From the NCBI RefSeq assembly GCF_009184865.1, contig NZ_CP045096.1, positions 7,502,001-7,566,000 on the forward strand: a stretch of 64,000 bases of DNA, read 5' to 3'. Shown here one piece after another: positions 46,516-56,840 of this stretch. The DNA is from Streptomyces phaeolivaceus. GTDB lineage: Bacteria; Actinomycetota; Actinomycetes; Streptomycetales; Streptomycetaceae. The position numbers were made by a program, and so were the translations under genes. Under the pieces are notes generated by a model, which was not told the DNA's origin, did not search any database, and saw only the letters and a program-made list of their open reading frames with translations. Each line of letters opens with the position of its first letter. Position 1 is the first letter of the stretch.

Positions 46516-48894
46516 ATGGAACCGACCGAGAGCGTCGCCCCGGACTCACGGCTGCGCCTGCGCCGGGTGTCCGGGGCCTGGCGACGGGGACGCTCCCTGC
46601 TCATGGGAGGACGCCCGTTCGAGGGAAGCCGGGAGCGGGCGGACCGCGAGCGGGGTCCCGAGCGGACGGCGCCGGCGGAGTCCGTGACCGGGGCGGCACG
46701 GTCGCCGGGCCGTGCGGGCGCGAGCGCACACAGCCCCCTCGTACCCGGTCCGGCACAGCTCACCTCCGGCCCCGCGGTGGGCACGGGCGGGGCCCCCGCC
46801 GTCACCGGTGTGCTCAGCGAGGGGCGCGGACACGAACTGCCGGGGCACGACGCCGAGCGGCACATGACCTGGCCCGCGCTGCCCGCCGTGATCGTGGGCC
46901 TCGCCGGCGCCATCCTCGGCGCCGGTTTCTACCGGGCGTTCGCCGGACAGCACGCGCTCTTCCCGTCCGGCGCCGTCGGCTGGTCCCTCGCCCTGCTGAC
47001 CGGCATCATCGTCGGCCATCTCGTCGCCATGGGCCGCGCGCGCTGGTGGGGCGGAACCGGCTCCGGCGCCGCCCTCACCCTCGCCGTCCTGCTGCTGTAC
47101 GGCTGGGTGGCCGCCGGGATGGTCAGCCTCACCGTCGTCGTCCTCGTCGGCATCGCCCGCCGGGGCCGCTGGCGCCAGGGCGTCCTGCACGGCGCGGTCG
47201 ACATCCTCGGCATCGGCGCCGCCGCGCTCGTCCTGCGGGTCTTCGGCCGTGTCCCCTCGGTGGAACGGCCCTGGGACCCGGACAGCTGGAACCTCTACTC
47301 CGCGCCCCAGGTGGCCCTGGTCGCCGTCGCCTATCTCGTGGTCAGCCGCGCCCTGCTCTGGTATCTCGCCAAACCGCGCGGCGGACTGCCCACCGTCGCC
47401 CGCACGGCCCTGGTCAGACAGGGGCTCGTCGCCGTCGCGCTGCTCGGCATCGCGCCGCTGGTCTGTGTCGTCGCCACCGCCCAGCCGCTGCTGCTGCCGC
47501 TCTTCGCCATCCCCCTCATCGCGCTCGACTCCACCCTGTGGATAGCCCGCGCCCGAGCCGAGGAGCAGCTGCGCGACCCGCTCACGGGACTGCCGAACCG
47601 TCAGTGGCTGCTGGAACGCACCTGGACCGCCCTGGACGACGCCGAACGGATCGGCGCCAGGTCGGCGCTGATGCTGATCGACCTCGACCGCTTCCGGTCG
47701 GTCAATGACACACTCGGGCATCTCGCGGGCGACCGGCTGCTGTTGCAGATAGCGGATCGGCTGCGGGTCGCCCTGCCGCGCGGAGCGGAGGCCGCGCGGC
47801 TCGGCGGTGACGAGTTCGCCGTCCTGCTGCCCGTCGCCGACTCCACCACGTCCGCGTCCCGCGTGGCCCGCAACCTCGTCGCCGCGCTCGGCTCACCGCT
47901 CGACCTCGACGGGCTCACCCTCGTCCTGGAGGCCAGTGCCGGGCTCGCCGTCTTCCCCGACCACGCGCTCGACGCGGAGGGGCTGCTGCGCCGGGCGGAC
48001 GTGGCGATGTACCAGGCGAAGCGGGACCGTACGGGCGTCGAGGTCTACGAGTCCAAGCGGGACTCGAACACCCCGGACCGGCTCGGTCTGCTGGGCGATC
48101 TGCGGCGCGCGCTCGACGCGCACGAGGTCGAGCTGCACTACCAGCCGAAGGTGCGCTTCGACGGGCAGGTCGCCGGGCTGGAGGCGCTGGTGCGCTGGGT
48201 GCACCCGGAGCGGGGGAAGGTGCCGCCGGACGAGTTCATAGCGATCGCCGAGTCCTCCGGGCTGATGCCGCACCTCACCGAGTACGTGCTGGAGACCGCG
48301 CTCGGGCAGGTGGCGCGGTGGCGGGCACAGGGCCTGCACGTACCGGTCGCCGTGAACGTGTCCCCGCGCGATGTCCACACCCCCGGCTTCGCGGGCGCGG
48401 TGGCCGCGCGGCTCGCCCGTCATGGGGTGCCCGCGGGGTCGTTGCAGCTGGAGATAACGGAACACGTGCTCCTGGAGGACCCCCAGCGGGCCGCGGACAC
48501 CCTCGCCGGGCTGACCGGGCACGGGGTGAAGATGTCGCTCGACGACTTCGGGACGGGGTACTCGTCGCTGGTGCATCTGCGGCGGCTGCCGGTGAGCGAG
48601 CTGAAGATCGACCGGTCCTTCGTGGCCCGGCTGGCGATCGACAACGAGGACGCGGAGATCGTGCGTTGCACGGTCGATCTCGCGCATTCGCTCGGGCTGC
48701 TCGTCGTCGCGGAGGGGGTCGAGGACGACGAGACGTGGGAGCGGTTGCGGGATCTGGGGTGTGACGCGGTGCAGGGGTGGCTCGTCGCTGCCGCGATGCC
48801 GCCGGACGAGACGACGGCGTGGTTGCGGGCGCGGGGGTCTCGGGGGTGGCAGCGGCCGGCCGCGGCGTTGCCTGCGGCGACGGTGGAGGAGTAG
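46516..48894 (+). CDS. rmdB: membrane GGDEF-EAL protein (RmdB-like c-di-GMP enzyme)
   Basis: A 792-residue protein: a charged, low-complexity N-terminus (1-115), about six to eight membrane helices (120-345), a GGDEF domain (about 355-515) with intact G-G-D-E-F, and an EAL domain (about 530-785) with E-A-L-V-R-W, N-V-S-P, E-I-T-E, D-D-F-G-T-G-Y-S and the K-I-D-R-S-F and E-G-V-E motifs needed for phosphodiesterase activity. Both synthesis and breakdown of c-di-GMP are possible by sequence. The position between ligA and gatC matches S. coelicolor RmdB (SCO5495, from memory), a phosphodiesterase affecting development. ATG 46516 follows GAGAGGGACGGG. Confidence 0.9.
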   Translation: MEPTESVAPDSRLRLRRVSGAWRRGRSLLMGGRPFEGSRERADRERGPERTAPAESVTGAARSPGRAGASAHSPLVPGPAQLTSGPAVGTGGAPAVTGVLSEGRGHELPGHDAERHMTWPALPAVIVGLAGAILGAGFYRAFAGQHALFPSGAVGWSLALLTGIIVGHLVAMGRARWWGGTGSGAALTLAVLLLYGWVAAGMVSLTVVVLVGIARRGRWRQGVLHGAVDILGIGAAALVLRVFGRVPSVERPWDPDSWNLYSAPQVALVAVAYLVVSRALLWYLAKPRGGLPTVARTALVRQGLVAVALLGIAPLVCVVATAQPLLLPLFAIPLIALDSTLWIARARAEEQLRDPLTGLPNRQWLLERTWTALDDAERIGARSALMLIDLDRFRSVNDTLGHLAGDRLLLQIADRLRVALPRGAEAARLGGDEFAVLLPVADSTTSASRVARNLVAALGSPLDLDGLTLVLEASAGLAVFPDHALDAEGLLRRADVAMYQAKRDRTGVEVYESKRDSNTPDRLGLLGDLRRALDAHEVELHYQPKVRFDGQVAGLEALVRWVHPERGKVPPDEFIAIAESSGLMPHLTEYVLETALGQVARWRAQGLHVPVAVNVSPRDVHTPGFAGAVAARLARHGVPAGSLQLEITEHVLLEDPQRAADTLAGLTGHGVKMSLDDFGTGYSSLVHLRRLPVSELKIDRSFVARLAIDNEDAEIVRCTVDLAHSLGLLVVAEGVEDDETWERLRDLGCDAVQGWLVAAAMPPDETTAWLRARGSRGWQRPAAALPAATVEE

Positions 48895-49194
48895 CGGGGC
48901 GCCTTGTGGCTCGGGGGTGCGGGCTCGGTTTGGCGGGTGCGGGTCCGGTGGGGGTTCTCGCGCAGTTTCCCGCGCCCCTGAAAAGGCATGGGCTGCGCCC
49001 CATGCTTTTTGAGGCCCGCAGGGCCTGGGTTCTTAGGGGCGTGGGGAACTGCGCGAGACGCCCCACGTACCCGCACCCGCCGACGCACAAGTACCCCCGA
49101 GTCATAAGGCGCCCCGGCCGCGCGGCGCGGCAAGCGCTCCGCGCCCCATAGGATTGGCGCCAAACCACACACACTCACCCCAGAGGATCGCTGC
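48895..49194. other. gap between GGDEF-EAL gene and gatC, holds a long palindrome
   Basis: This 300-bp gap is filled mainly by a dispersed repeat (listed separately). The gatC promoter should lie in 49060-49190; no clear -10/-35 pair was assigned. No gene seen. Confidence 0.5.
48958..49056. repeat. nested palindromic intergenic repeat
   Basis: Outer arms TCGCGCAGTTTCCCGCG and CGTGGGGAACTGCGCGA enclose an inner hairpin GGCATGGG / CCCATGC flanked by CTGAAAAG and CTTTTTGAG. The same arms occur in the repeat broken by the IS4 element. Confidence 0.8.
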
Positions 49195-49491
49195 ATGCCT
49201 GGCATCACGCGCGAGGAGGTCGCCCACCTCGCACGGCTGGCGCGTCTGGAGCTGAAGCCCGAAGAACTCGAACACTTCGCGGGCCAGCTGGACGACATCA
49301 TCGGCGCGGTCGCCCGCGTCAGCGAGGTCGCCGACCAAGATGTTCCGCCGACCTCGCACCCGCTGCCGCTGACGAACGTCATGCGCGCGGACGAGGTCCG
49401 TCCCTCGCTCACCCCCGAGCAGGCGCTTTCCGCCGCCCCGGCCCAGGAGCAGCAGCGTTTCAAGGTGCCGCAGATCCTGGGGGAGGACTGA
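49195..49491 (+). CDS. gatC: Asp-tRNA(Asn)/Glu-tRNA(Gln) amidotransferase subunit C
   Basis: A 98-residue GatC with [13 protein letters not shown] at the start and R-A-D-E-V-R-P-S-L near residue 65. It stabilises GatA-GatB. First gene of the gatC-gatA-(small)-gatB operon, 7 bp before gatA. Confidence 0.96.
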   Translation: MPGITREEVAHLARLARLELKPEELEHFAGQLDDIIGAVARVSEVADQDVPPTSHPLPLTNVMRADEVRPSLTPEQALSAAPAQEQQRFKVPQILGED

Positions 49492-49498
49492 TCACGTC

Positions 49499-50995
49499 AT
49501 GACCGACAGCATCATCAAGCTCACCGCGGCCCAGATCGCCGCGAAGATCGCGTCCGGCGAACTCACCGCCGTACAGGTCACCGAGGCCCACCTGGCCCGG
49601 ATCGAGGCCGTCGACGAGAAGGTGCACGCCTTCCTGCACGTCGACCGTGAGGGCGCGCTCGCCCAGGCCCGTGCCGTCGACGAGAAGAAGGCCAGGGGCG
49701 AGAAGCTCGGCCCGCTCGCCGGCGTTCCGCTCGCGCTCAAGGACATCTTCACCACGGTCGGGATTCCCACCACCGTCGGGTCGAAGATCCTGGAGGGCTG
49801 GATCCCGCCGTACGACGCCACGCTCACCAAGCGGCTCAAGGACGCGGACGTCGTCATCCTCGGCAAGACCAACATGGACGAGTTCGCCATGGGGTCCTCG
49901 ACCGAGAACAGCGCGTACGGGCCGACCGGCAACCCGTGGGACCTCACCCGTATCCCGGGTGGCTCCGGCGGCGGTTCGTCCGCCTCGCTCGCCTCCTACC
50001 AGGCGCCCCTCGCCATCGGCACCGACACCGGCGGTTCCATCCGCCAGCCGGCCGCCGTCACCGGCACGGTCGGTGTGAAGCCGACGTACGGGGCGGTCTC
50101 GCGCTACGGCATGGTCGCCTTCTCGTCCTCCCTCGACCAGGGCGGGCCCTGCGCCCGTACGGTCCTGGACGCGGCGCTGCTGCACGAGGTGATCGCCGGG
50201 CACGACCCGCTCGACTCCACCTCCATCGACGCCCCGGTCCCGCCGGTCGTCGAGGCCGCCCGCAACGGCAGCGTCGCCGGGATGCGCGTCGGCGTCGTCA
50301 AGCAGTTCCGCGGCGAGGGCTACCAGGCCGGTGTGGTCCAGCGGTTCGACGAGTCCGTGGCCCTCCTCAAGGAGCTGGGCGCCGAGATCGTCGAACTGGA
50401 CTGCCCTTCGTTCGACCTCGCGCTGGCCGCGTACTACCTGATCGCGCCGAGCGAGTGTTCGTCGAACCTCGCCCGCTTCGACGGGCTGCGCTACGGCCTG
50501 CGGACCGGCGACGACGGCACCAACTCCGCCGAGGCCGTCACCTCCCTCACCCGTGAGGCGGGCTTCGGCCCCGAGGTGAAGCGCCGCATCATGCTCGGCA
50601 CGTACGCGCTCAGCTCCGGCTACTACGACGCGTACTACGGCAGCGCCCAGAAGGTCCGGACGCTCATCACCCGGGACTTCGAGAAGTCGTTCGAGAAGGT
50701 CGACGTCATCGTCTCGCCGACCACGCCCACCACCGCCTTCCCGATCGGCGAGCGCGCCGACGACCCGATGGCGATGTACCTGGCGGACCTCTGCACCATC
50801 CCGACCAACCTCGCGGGCAACGCCGCGATGTCCCTGCCCTGCGGCCTCGCGCCGGAGGACGGGCTGCCGGTCGGACTGCAGATCATCGCCCCGGCGCTCA
50901 AGGACGACCGTCTTTACAAGGTCGGCGCCGCCGTCGAGGCCGCCTTCGTGGAAAAGTGGGGCCACCCGCTTCTCGAGGAGGCTCCGTCGCTGTGA
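49499..50995 (+). CDS. gatA: Asp-tRNA(Asn)/Glu-tRNA(Gln) amidotransferase subunit A
   Basis: A 498-residue amidase-signature enzyme that hydrolyses glutamine to supply ammonia for mischarged tRNA. The Ser-cisSer-Lys triad is seen as Lys in LALKDIF, cis-Ser in [10 protein letters not shown] and nucleophile Ser in [11 protein letters not shown]. Length normal. Its stop overlaps the GTG of the following small gene. Confidence 0.97.
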   Translation: MTDSIIKLTAAQIAAKIASGELTAVQVTEAHLARIEAVDEKVHAFLHVDREGALAQARAVDEKKARGEKLGPLAGVPLALKDIFTTVGIPTTVGSKILEGWIPPYDATLTKRLKDADVVILGKTNMDEFAMGSSTENSAYGPTGNPWDLTRIPGGSGGGSSASLASYQAPLAIGTDTGGSIRQPAAVTGTVGVKPTYGAVSRYGMVAFSSSLDQGGPCARTVLDAALLHEVIAGHDPLDSTSIDAPVPPVVEAARNGSVAGMRVGVVKQFRGEGYQAGVVQRFDESVALLKELGAEIVELDCPSFDLALAAYYLIAPSECSSNLARFDGLRYGLRTGDDGTNSAEAVTSLTREAGFGPEVKRRIMLGTYALSSGYYDAYYGSAQKVRTLITRDFEKSFEKVDVIVSPTTPTTAFPIGERADDPMAMYLADLCTIPTNLAGNAAMSLPCGLAPEDGLPVGLQIIAPALKDDRLYKVGAAVEAAFVEKWGHPLLEEAPSL

Positions 50996-51234
50996 GCAAC
51001 GCACTGTCCAAGGCCAAGGACTTCCAGAAGTCCAAGTCCGGTACGTACGTGTCCATCGCCTCCACCGCCTTCGGCGCGTGGGGCATCGCCAAGCGGATCA
51101 AGAAGGCCCGCGCCGAGCAGGACACGCTGCGGCTGATCGACGCGTCCGTGGCCGCCGTCGGCATCGTCACCGGCCTCGCCATCCTGTACCGCGAACTGAA
51201 GCGGCTGGGCGACGACGACGTCCTGCTGGGCTGA
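50992..51234 (+). CDS. small conserved-looking protein between gatA and gatB
   Basis: An 80-residue protein starting GTG 50992 that overlaps the gatA stop by 4 nt (GTGA). It is basic at the N-terminus ([11 protein letters not shown]), has a weakly hydrophobic segment ([14 protein letters not shown]) near residues 53-66, and ends acidic (G-D-D-D-V-L-L-G). I do not recognise a family. The tight coupling suggests it is real and expressed with the amidotransferase. Confidence 0.75.
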   Translation: MSNALSKAKDFQKSKSGTYVSIASTAFGAWGIAKRIKKARAEQDTLRLIDASVAAVGIVTGLAILYRELKRLGDDDVLLG

Positions 51235-51250
51235 GAGGGAAGTTTCCACC

Positions 51251-52765
51251 GTGACCACCACGACCGACCTGGTGTCGTACGAGGACGCGCTGGCGTCGTA
51301 CGACCCCGTCATGGGCCTTGAGGTCCATGTCGAACTCGGCACCAAGACCAAGATGTTCTGCGGTTGTTCGACCGAACTCGGTCAGGACGCCAACACGCAG
51401 ACCTGCCCCACCTGCCTCGGCCTGCCCGGCGCGCTCCCGGTCGTCAACGCGATCGGCGTCGAGTCGGCGATCAAGATCGGTCTCGCGCTGAACTGCGAGA
51501 TCGCCGAGTGGTGCCGCTTCGCCCGGAAGAACTACTTCTATCCGGACATGCCGAAGAACTTCCAGACCTCCCAGTACGACGAGCCGATCGCCTTCAACGG
51601 CTATCTCGACGTGCAGTTGGAGGACGGCGAGATCTTCCGCGTGGAGATCGAGCGCGCCCACATGGAGGAGGACACCGGCAAGTCCACCCATGTCGGTGGC
51701 GCCACCGGTCGTATCCATGGCGCCTCGCACTCGCTGCTCGACTACAACCGCGCGGGCATCCCCCTCATCGAGATCGTCACCAAGCCGATCGAGGGCGCGG
51801 GCGAGCGCGCTCCCGAGGTCGCCAAGGCGTACGTCCGTGAACTGCGCGAGGTCATCAAGGCGCTCGGCGTCTCGGAGGCCCGGATGGAGATGGGCCAGAT
51901 GCGCTGCGACGTGAACCTGTCGCTGCGCCCGCACGGCCGGGAGAAGTTCGGCACCCGGAGCGAGACGAAGAACGTCAACTCGCTGCGTTCCGTGGAGCGG
52001 GCGGCCCGGTTCGAGATCCAGCGGCACGCCGCCGTGCTGAACGACGGCGGGACGATCATCCAGGAGACCCGGCACTTCCACGAGGACACGGGGTCCACGA
52101 CCTCGGGCCGCGTGAAGGAGGAGGCCGAGGACTACCGGTACTTCCCCGAGCCGGACCTCGTGCCGGTGGCCCCCTCGCGCGAGTGGGTCGAGGAACTGCG
52201 GGCCGGGCTTCCGGAGCTGCCGCGGGTCCGCCGCAACCGGCTGCTCGAAGAGTGGGGCATCGGCGCGACCGACATGCAGTCGATCACCAACGCCGGTGCG
52301 CTGGACCTGATCGTCGCCACCATCGACGCCGGGGCGGACGCCGCCTCCGCGCGCAAGTGGTGGATGGGCGAGCTGGCCCGCAGCGCCAACGAGTCGGGCA
52401 AGGCGCTCGACGAGCTGGCGATCACGCCCGAGCAGGTCGCCCGGGTCACCGCGCTGGTGACGAAGGGCGATCTGAACGACAAGCTGGCGCGCCAGGTCAT
52501 CGAAGGCGTCCTCGCGGGCGAGGGCACCCCGGACGAGGTCGTCGACCGGCGGGGTCTGAAGGTCGTCTCCGACGAGGGCGCCCTGACGACGGCCGTCGAG
52601 GAGGCCATCGCCGGCAACCCGGGCATCGCCGACAAGATCCGCGGTGGCAAGGTCGCCGCGGCCGGTGCGCTGGTCGGCGCGGTCATGAAGGCCACGCGCG
52701 GTCAGGCGGACGCGGCCCGCGTGAAGGAACTGATCCTGGAGAAGCTGGGCGTCGGCGAGGGCTGA
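51251..52765 (+). CDS. gatB: Asp-tRNA(Asn)/Glu-tRNA(Gln) amidotransferase subunit B
   Basis: A 504-residue GatB kinase and tRNA-binding subunit. G-L-E-V-H-V-E-L near residue 25, the zinc-type cysteine pairs (C-G-C...C-P-T-C-L-G-L-P-G), [13 protein letters not shown] and the C-terminal YqeY-like domain with [12 protein letters not shown]. Start GTG 51251, 16 bp after the small gene. Confidence 0.97.
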   Translation: MTTTTDLVSYEDALASYDPVMGLEVHVELGTKTKMFCGCSTELGQDANTQTCPTCLGLPGALPVVNAIGVESAIKIGLALNCEIAEWCRFARKNYFYPDMPKNFQTSQYDEPIAFNGYLDVQLEDGEIFRVEIERAHMEEDTGKSTHVGGATGRIHGASHSLLDYNRAGIPLIEIVTKPIEGAGERAPEVAKAYVRELREVIKALGVSEARMEMGQMRCDVNLSLRPHGREKFGTRSETKNVNSLRSVERAARFEIQRHAAVLNDGGTIIQETRHFHEDTGSTTSGRVKEEAEDYRYFPEPDLVPVAPSREWVEELRAGLPELPRVRRNRLLEEWGIGATDMQSITNAGALDLIVATIDAGADAASARKWWMGELARSANESGKALDELAITPEQVARVTALVTKGDLNDKLARQVIEGVLAGEGTPDEVVDRRGLKVVSDEGALTTAVEEAIAGNPGIADKIRGGKVAAAGALVGAVMKATRGQADAARVKELILEKLGVGEG

Positions 52766-52775
52766 GCCCGGGTTT

Positions 52776-52811
52776 GAACAAATATTTGGTCGACTGAACA
52801 AGTATTTGTTC
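52776..52811. promoter_or_regulatory. twin 16-bp palindromes upstream of MMPL gene
   Basis: GAACAAATATTTGGTC (52776-52791) and GAACAAGTATTTGTTC (52796-52811) are two near-palindromes of one type, 20 bp centre to centre, about two helical turns. They stand out as AT-rich in a GC-rich gap 210 bp before the MMPL start. This is typical of a TetR- or MarR-family operator; no such regulator is next to it. Confidence 0.7.
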
Positions 52812-53022
52812 GGCTCCGTATCCCTGAGGGCGGCACATCCCCGCGATGAGCCGCCCTCAGGCGTGTCACGGCGGTGACGCGGGGGCGACAGAGCGCCGCC
52901 GTTCGTCCTGTGAGGTGCCTCCCATCCCATGTGAGGAGACCCTCAAAGGGGCCAAACGATCACATTGTGGTGCGACAGTTGCCAGGAATTGTTCATGTCT
53001 CCCCTCCCCAGGAGCACGATCC

Positions 53023-55404
53023 GTGGCAGCCCTAGCGCGCTGGTGTGTCCGGCACCGTCTTGTCGCCGTCCTTCTGTGGCTTCTCGCCTTCGCCGGCACG
53101 GCCGCCGGCGCCGCCGTCGCGGGAGCCGCGTACTCGAACGACTACAAGACCCCCGGAACCGAGTCCAGCCGCGCCACCGACCTCCTCGACGAGGGCTTCC
53201 CGGGCGTCGGCGGCGACAACGCCACCGTCGTCTGGCACACGGACGCGGGCACCGGATCGGTACGGGCCGCCGCCGTCGAGCAGACCATGACCCGGACCCT
53301 CGACCGGATCGCCGAACTGCCGGGCGTCGCCGCCGTGACCGACCCGTACGACGGCGCCGACGGCGGCCGGATCAGCCAGGACGGCCGTACGGCGTACGCC
53401 ACCGTCACCTTCGACAAGCCGGCCGAGGACGTCGACAAGGCGCAGGCCGAGGCCGTCGTCGACACCGCGAAGGCCGCCGAGAGCGACGGGCTCCAGGTGG
53501 AGCTGGGCGGCACCTCCATCGGGCTCACCGAGTCCTCCGGCGGGCATCTCGCCGAGATCGTGGGTGTGCTGGTCGCCGCCGTGGTCCTCTTCCTGGCGTT
53601 CGGCTCGCTCGCCGCCAGTCTGCTGCCGATCGCGACCGCCCTGGTCAGCGTGGGGACCGCCTACGCGGGGATCACCCTGCTCGGGCACGCCATGACGGTC
53701 GCCGACTTCGCGCCCATGCTGGGCACCCTGATCGGCCTCGGCGTCGGTATCGACTACGCGCTGTTCATCGTGACCCGGCACCGCCGGGGGCTGAAGCGGG
53801 GGCTGTCCGTCGAGGAGGCCGCGCGGAGCGCCGTCGCGACCACCGGACGGGCCGTCGTCTTCGCGGGCGCCACGGTCTGCATAGCCCTGCTCGGCATGCT
53901 CATCCTGCGGCTCGGCTTCCTCAACGGCGTCGCGATAGCCGCCTCCCTCACGGTGGTCCTCACCGTCGCCGCCTCCGTGACCCTGCTGCCCGCCCTGCTG
54001 TCGTTCATCGGCATGCGCGCGCTCAGCCGCCGCGAGCGCCGCCGGCTCGCCGAGCACGGCCCCGAGCCCGAACTGCCCACCGGCTTCGCCGCCCGCTGGT
54101 CCGCCTTCGTCGAACGGCACCCCAAGAAGCTGGGCGCGATCGCCCTCGTCGTGATGACCCTGCTCGCGCTGCCCACCCTCGGACTGCGCCTCGGCACCTC
54201 CGACCAGGGCAACGACCCGCAGGCGACCACCACCCGCCAGGCGTACGACCTCCTCGCGGAGGGCTTCGGGCCGGGCGTGAACGGCCCGCTCACCCTGGTC
54301 ACCGAGGTCGACGGCGCCGCCGACAAGCTCGCCCTCGACAACCTCGACACCACGCTCAGGGCCACCGAGGGCGTCTCGGCGGTGACCCCGGTGACGTACA
54401 ACACCGGTGGCGACACCGCCTACCTCACCGTCGTACCCGACTCCTCCCCGCAGTCCGCGAGGACCAGCGAGCTGGTCGAACGGCTGCGCGGCGAGGTGCT
54501 GCCGCGCGCCGAGACCGGGACCTCCCTCGATCTGCACGTCGGCGGGGTGACCGCCGGTTACGACGACTTCGCGGACGTCATCGTCGGCAAGCTGCCGCTG
54601 TTCGTCGGTGTTGTCATCGGCCTCGGCTGTCTGCTGCTCCTGCTCGCCTTCCGCTCCGTCGGGATACCGCTCAAGGCCGCCGCGATGAACGTGGCCGCCG
54701 TCGCCGCCGCGTTCGGTGTGGTCGTCGCGATCTTCCAGTGGGGCTGGGGGAGCGAGCTGCTGGGCCTCGGCCGGGCCGGGCCGATCGAACCCTTCCTCCC
54801 CGTGATCATGGTCTCGGTCCTCTTCGGGCTCTCCATGGACTACCAGGTCTTCCTGGTCAGCCGGATGTACGAGGAGTGGCTGGAGACCGGCGACAACCGG
54901 CGCGCGGTCCGCGTCGGCCTCGCCGAGACCAGCCGGGTGATCAACTCCGCGGCGGTCATCATGATCTCCGTCTTCCTCGCCTTCGTGCTCAGCGGCGACC
55001 GCGTGATCGCCATGTTCGGCATCGCGCTGGCCGCCGCCGTCGCCCTGGACGCCTTCGTCCTGCGGACGCTCCTCGTCCCCGCCCTGATGCATCTGCTCGG
55101 CGGCGCCAACTGGTGGCTGCCCCGCTGGCTCGACCGGCGCATGCCCCGCATCAGCATCGAACCGCCCGAATCCCGCGCCGCCCATGAGAGGCTGGCCGCC
55201 GCGACGGACGCCGAGGTGGCGGACGTACTGGCGGGGGACGCCGCGAGGGTACCGGCGGCGCGGGACGCCGACGCGACGGAGACACGGACCGCGGACGTAC
55301 CGGTCATGGACCTGCCGGTCATGGATCTACCGGCCATGGACCCGCCGGTCACGGACGTACGGGGTGAGGAGCGACAACCGGATGTACGCGATATCCCTGG
55401 GTGA
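53023..55404 (+). CDS. MMPL-family RND transporter
   Basis: A 793-residue exporter. Two halves each have a first helix, a large external domain, then five to six helices. The MMPL signature appears as G-L-G-V-G-I-D-Y-A-L-F-I-V-T-R-H-R in half one and F-G-L-S-M-D-Y-Q-V-F-L-V-S-R in half two, with the Asp-Tyr pairs thought to carry protons. A charged 60-residue C-terminal tail repeats P-V-M-D-L. GTG 53023 follows AGGAG. The cargo may be lipids or drugs; unknown. Confidence 0.93.
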   Translation: MAALARWCVRHRLVAVLLWLLAFAGTAAGAAVAGAAYSNDYKTPGTESSRATDLLDEGFPGVGGDNATVVWHTDAGTGSVRAAAVEQTMTRTLDRIAELPGVAAVTDPYDGADGGRISQDGRTAYATVTFDKPAEDVDKAQAEAVVDTAKAAESDGLQVELGGTSIGLTESSGGHLAEIVGVLVAAVVLFLAFGSLAASLLPIATALVSVGTAYAGITLLGHAMTVADFAPMLGTLIGLGVGIDYALFIVTRHRRGLKRGLSVEEAARSAVATTGRAVVFAGATVCIALLGMLILRLGFLNGVAIAASLTVVLTVAASVTLLPALLSFIGMRALSRRERRRLAEHGPEPELPTGFAARWSAFVERHPKKLGAIALVVMTLLALPTLGLRLGTSDQGNDPQATTTRQAYDLLAEGFGPGVNGPLTLVTEVDGAADKLALDNLDTTLRATEGVSAVTPVTYNTGGDTAYLTVVPDSSPQSARTSELVERLRGEVLPRAETGTSLDLHVGGVTAGYDDFADVIVGKLPLFVGVVIGLGCLLLLLAFRSVGIPLKAAAMNVAAVAAAFGVVVAIFQWGWGSELLGLGRAGPIEPFLPVIMVSVLFGLSMDYQVFLVSRMYEEWLETGDNRRAVRVGLAETSRVINSAAVIMISVFLAFVLSGDRVIAMFGIALAAAVALDAFVLRTLLVPALMHLLGGANWWLPRWLDRRMPRISIEPPESRAAHERLAAATDAEVADVLAGDAARVPAARDADATETRTADVPVMDLPVMDLPAMDPPVTDVRGEERQPDVRDIPG

Positions 55405-55957
55405 CGACGGGGCCGAACTGCGGCCACTGGAACCCTGGCACGCCGAGGAGTTCCTCGCGCACCTGGAGCGGGGGCGGGACTTCATCAACCGGTACGTCCC
55501 CTTCGGACAGACCGCCGCGGACGGCGAAGGCGCCCGCGCGGTCCTCCAGCGGTACGCCGACATGCGCGCCGCCGACACCGGTTCCCTGCACGGCATCTGG
55601 CTCGACGGCAAGCTCGTCGGCGGGGTCCTCTTCCTCAACTTCGACGCCGAGAACGCCAACTGCGAGGTCGGCTGCTGGCTGGAGCCCGCCGGCACCGGAC
55701 GGGGACTCGTCACCCGCGCCGTGCGGATCCTCATCGACTGGGCCGTCGACGAACGCGCCATCCACCGCGTCGAGTGGATCGCCGCCTCCGGCAACACGCC
55801 GAGCCTCAACGTGGCACGGCGGCTCGGCATGGTCAGGGACGGTGTGCAGCGCGAGAGACATCCCCACCGGGGTGTCCGGCACGACTTGGAGATATGGTCC
55901 GTCCTGGCGCCCGAATGGCGTGCGGCACGCGCTCGCGGCGCTCACAGCGAGCGTTAA
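55382..55957 (+). CDS. GNAT acetyltransferase (RimJ/RimL type)
   Basis: A 191-residue N-acetyltransferase, with the acetyl-CoA loop around E-P-A-G-T-G-R-G-L-V-T-R-A near residue 110 and N-T-P-S-L-N-V-A-R-R-L-G-M near 140, as in ribosomal-protein serine acetyltransferases. The substrate is unknown. It overlaps the 3' end of the MMPL gene by 23 bp, so the two may be co-expressed. Confidence 0.88.
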   Translation: MYAISLGDDGAELRPLEPWHAEEFLAHLERGRDFINRYVPFGQTAADGEGARAVLQRYADMRAADTGSLHGIWLDGKLVGGVLFLNFDAENANCEVGCWLEPAGTGRGLVTRAVRILIDWAVDERAIHRVEWIAASGNTPSLNVARRLGMVRDGVQRERHPHRGVRHDLEIWSVLAPEWRAARARGAHSER

Positions 55958-55992
55958 GAAACCTCTCAGACAACATTCGTACGGTGCGAGGT

Positions 55993-56640
55993 ATGGGAAC
56001 CAAGACAGTTGACGAGACCGGGGCCGACACGGGCGCCGAGGCCAGGAACGACGACGAGTCGGTGAAGGGCACCGACCTCACCAAGGGGGACGCGGCCAAG
56101 GAGGACGCCACGACGGACGCCACGACGGACGCCGCGGCGGACGCCGGTGACGCGGCCGAGGCCGACGGCTCCGGTGACCTCGGCGACTCCGACGAGGCCG
56201 AGGAGTTCGACGAGGAGTTCCCGCCGGCCGCCGCGAAGGCGACGCCGGGTGTGGGACAGGGTGCCGCCGGCATCGTGTCCGTGGTGCTGGGCCTGGTCTC
56301 GCTGACCGGCGGCTGGGTCGGCACGGTCGCCTCCGCGCGCGCGGAGATCACCGGCCAGATCGAGATGCAGGCCGCGACGAACGCCACCGTCGCCACGCAG
56401 CTCCAGGCCGTCTACGGCGACGCCTGGCAGGCCAACGCGCTCTGGGGCGGCATCTTCGCGCTGGTCGGCCTGATCGTCGGTGTCGCCGTGCTGGTGCGGC
56501 CCGCGTTCGGCGACCCCGACCAGGTGCAGACGCCGTGGATCAAGTCGGTCGCCTGGGCCGGTGTCTCGGTCGGCTTCATCGGGCTGGTGCTGGCCGCCCT
56601 GAAGTACTCCGACATCCTGCTGGCACTGCCGAGCACCTGA
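55993..56640 (+). CDS. membrane protein with acidic N-terminus
   Basis: A 215-residue protein. Residues 1-78 are an acidic, Asp/Glu/Ala/Thr-rich tail with D-A-T-T repeats. The rest has three membrane helices (about 90-110, 150-170, 185-205) and no known domain. Similar proteins seem common in streptomycetes, but I can assign no function. Followed by a strong terminator. Confidence 0.7.
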   Translation: MGTKTVDETGADTGAEARNDDESVKGTDLTKGDAAKEDATTDATTDAAADAGDAAEADGSGDLGDSDEAEEFDEEFPPAAAKATPGVGQGAAGIVSVVLGLVSLTGGWVGTVASARAEITGQIEMQAATNATVATQLQAVYGDAWQANALWGGIFALVGLIVGVAVLVRPAFGDPDQVQTPWIKSVAWAGVSVGFIGLVLAALKYSDILLALPST

Positions 56641-56681
56641 CGTCCGCGCCCGCTTGGGCGGGACGGCTCAGGACCGCTTCT

Positions 56682-56733
56682 GAGGGGCCTTAGGCCCGAC
56701 CCAGGTATTCCTGGGACGGACCTAAGGCCCCTC
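56682..56733. terminator. strong double-hairpin terminator
   Basis: A 13-bp stem GAGGGGCCTTAGG / CCTAAGGCCCCTC encloses an inner CCCAGG-TATT-CCTGGG hairpin. Confidence 0.85.
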
Positions 56734-56840
56734 CCACGTGTGAAGATGCGGAACTCTCCCGATGTGGCGGACCCCCCTGGGAGACGAGGGTTGAGGCATC
56801 GCAGGAAGCGAGCCGAGACCGACTTCACCAGGGGTATCAG

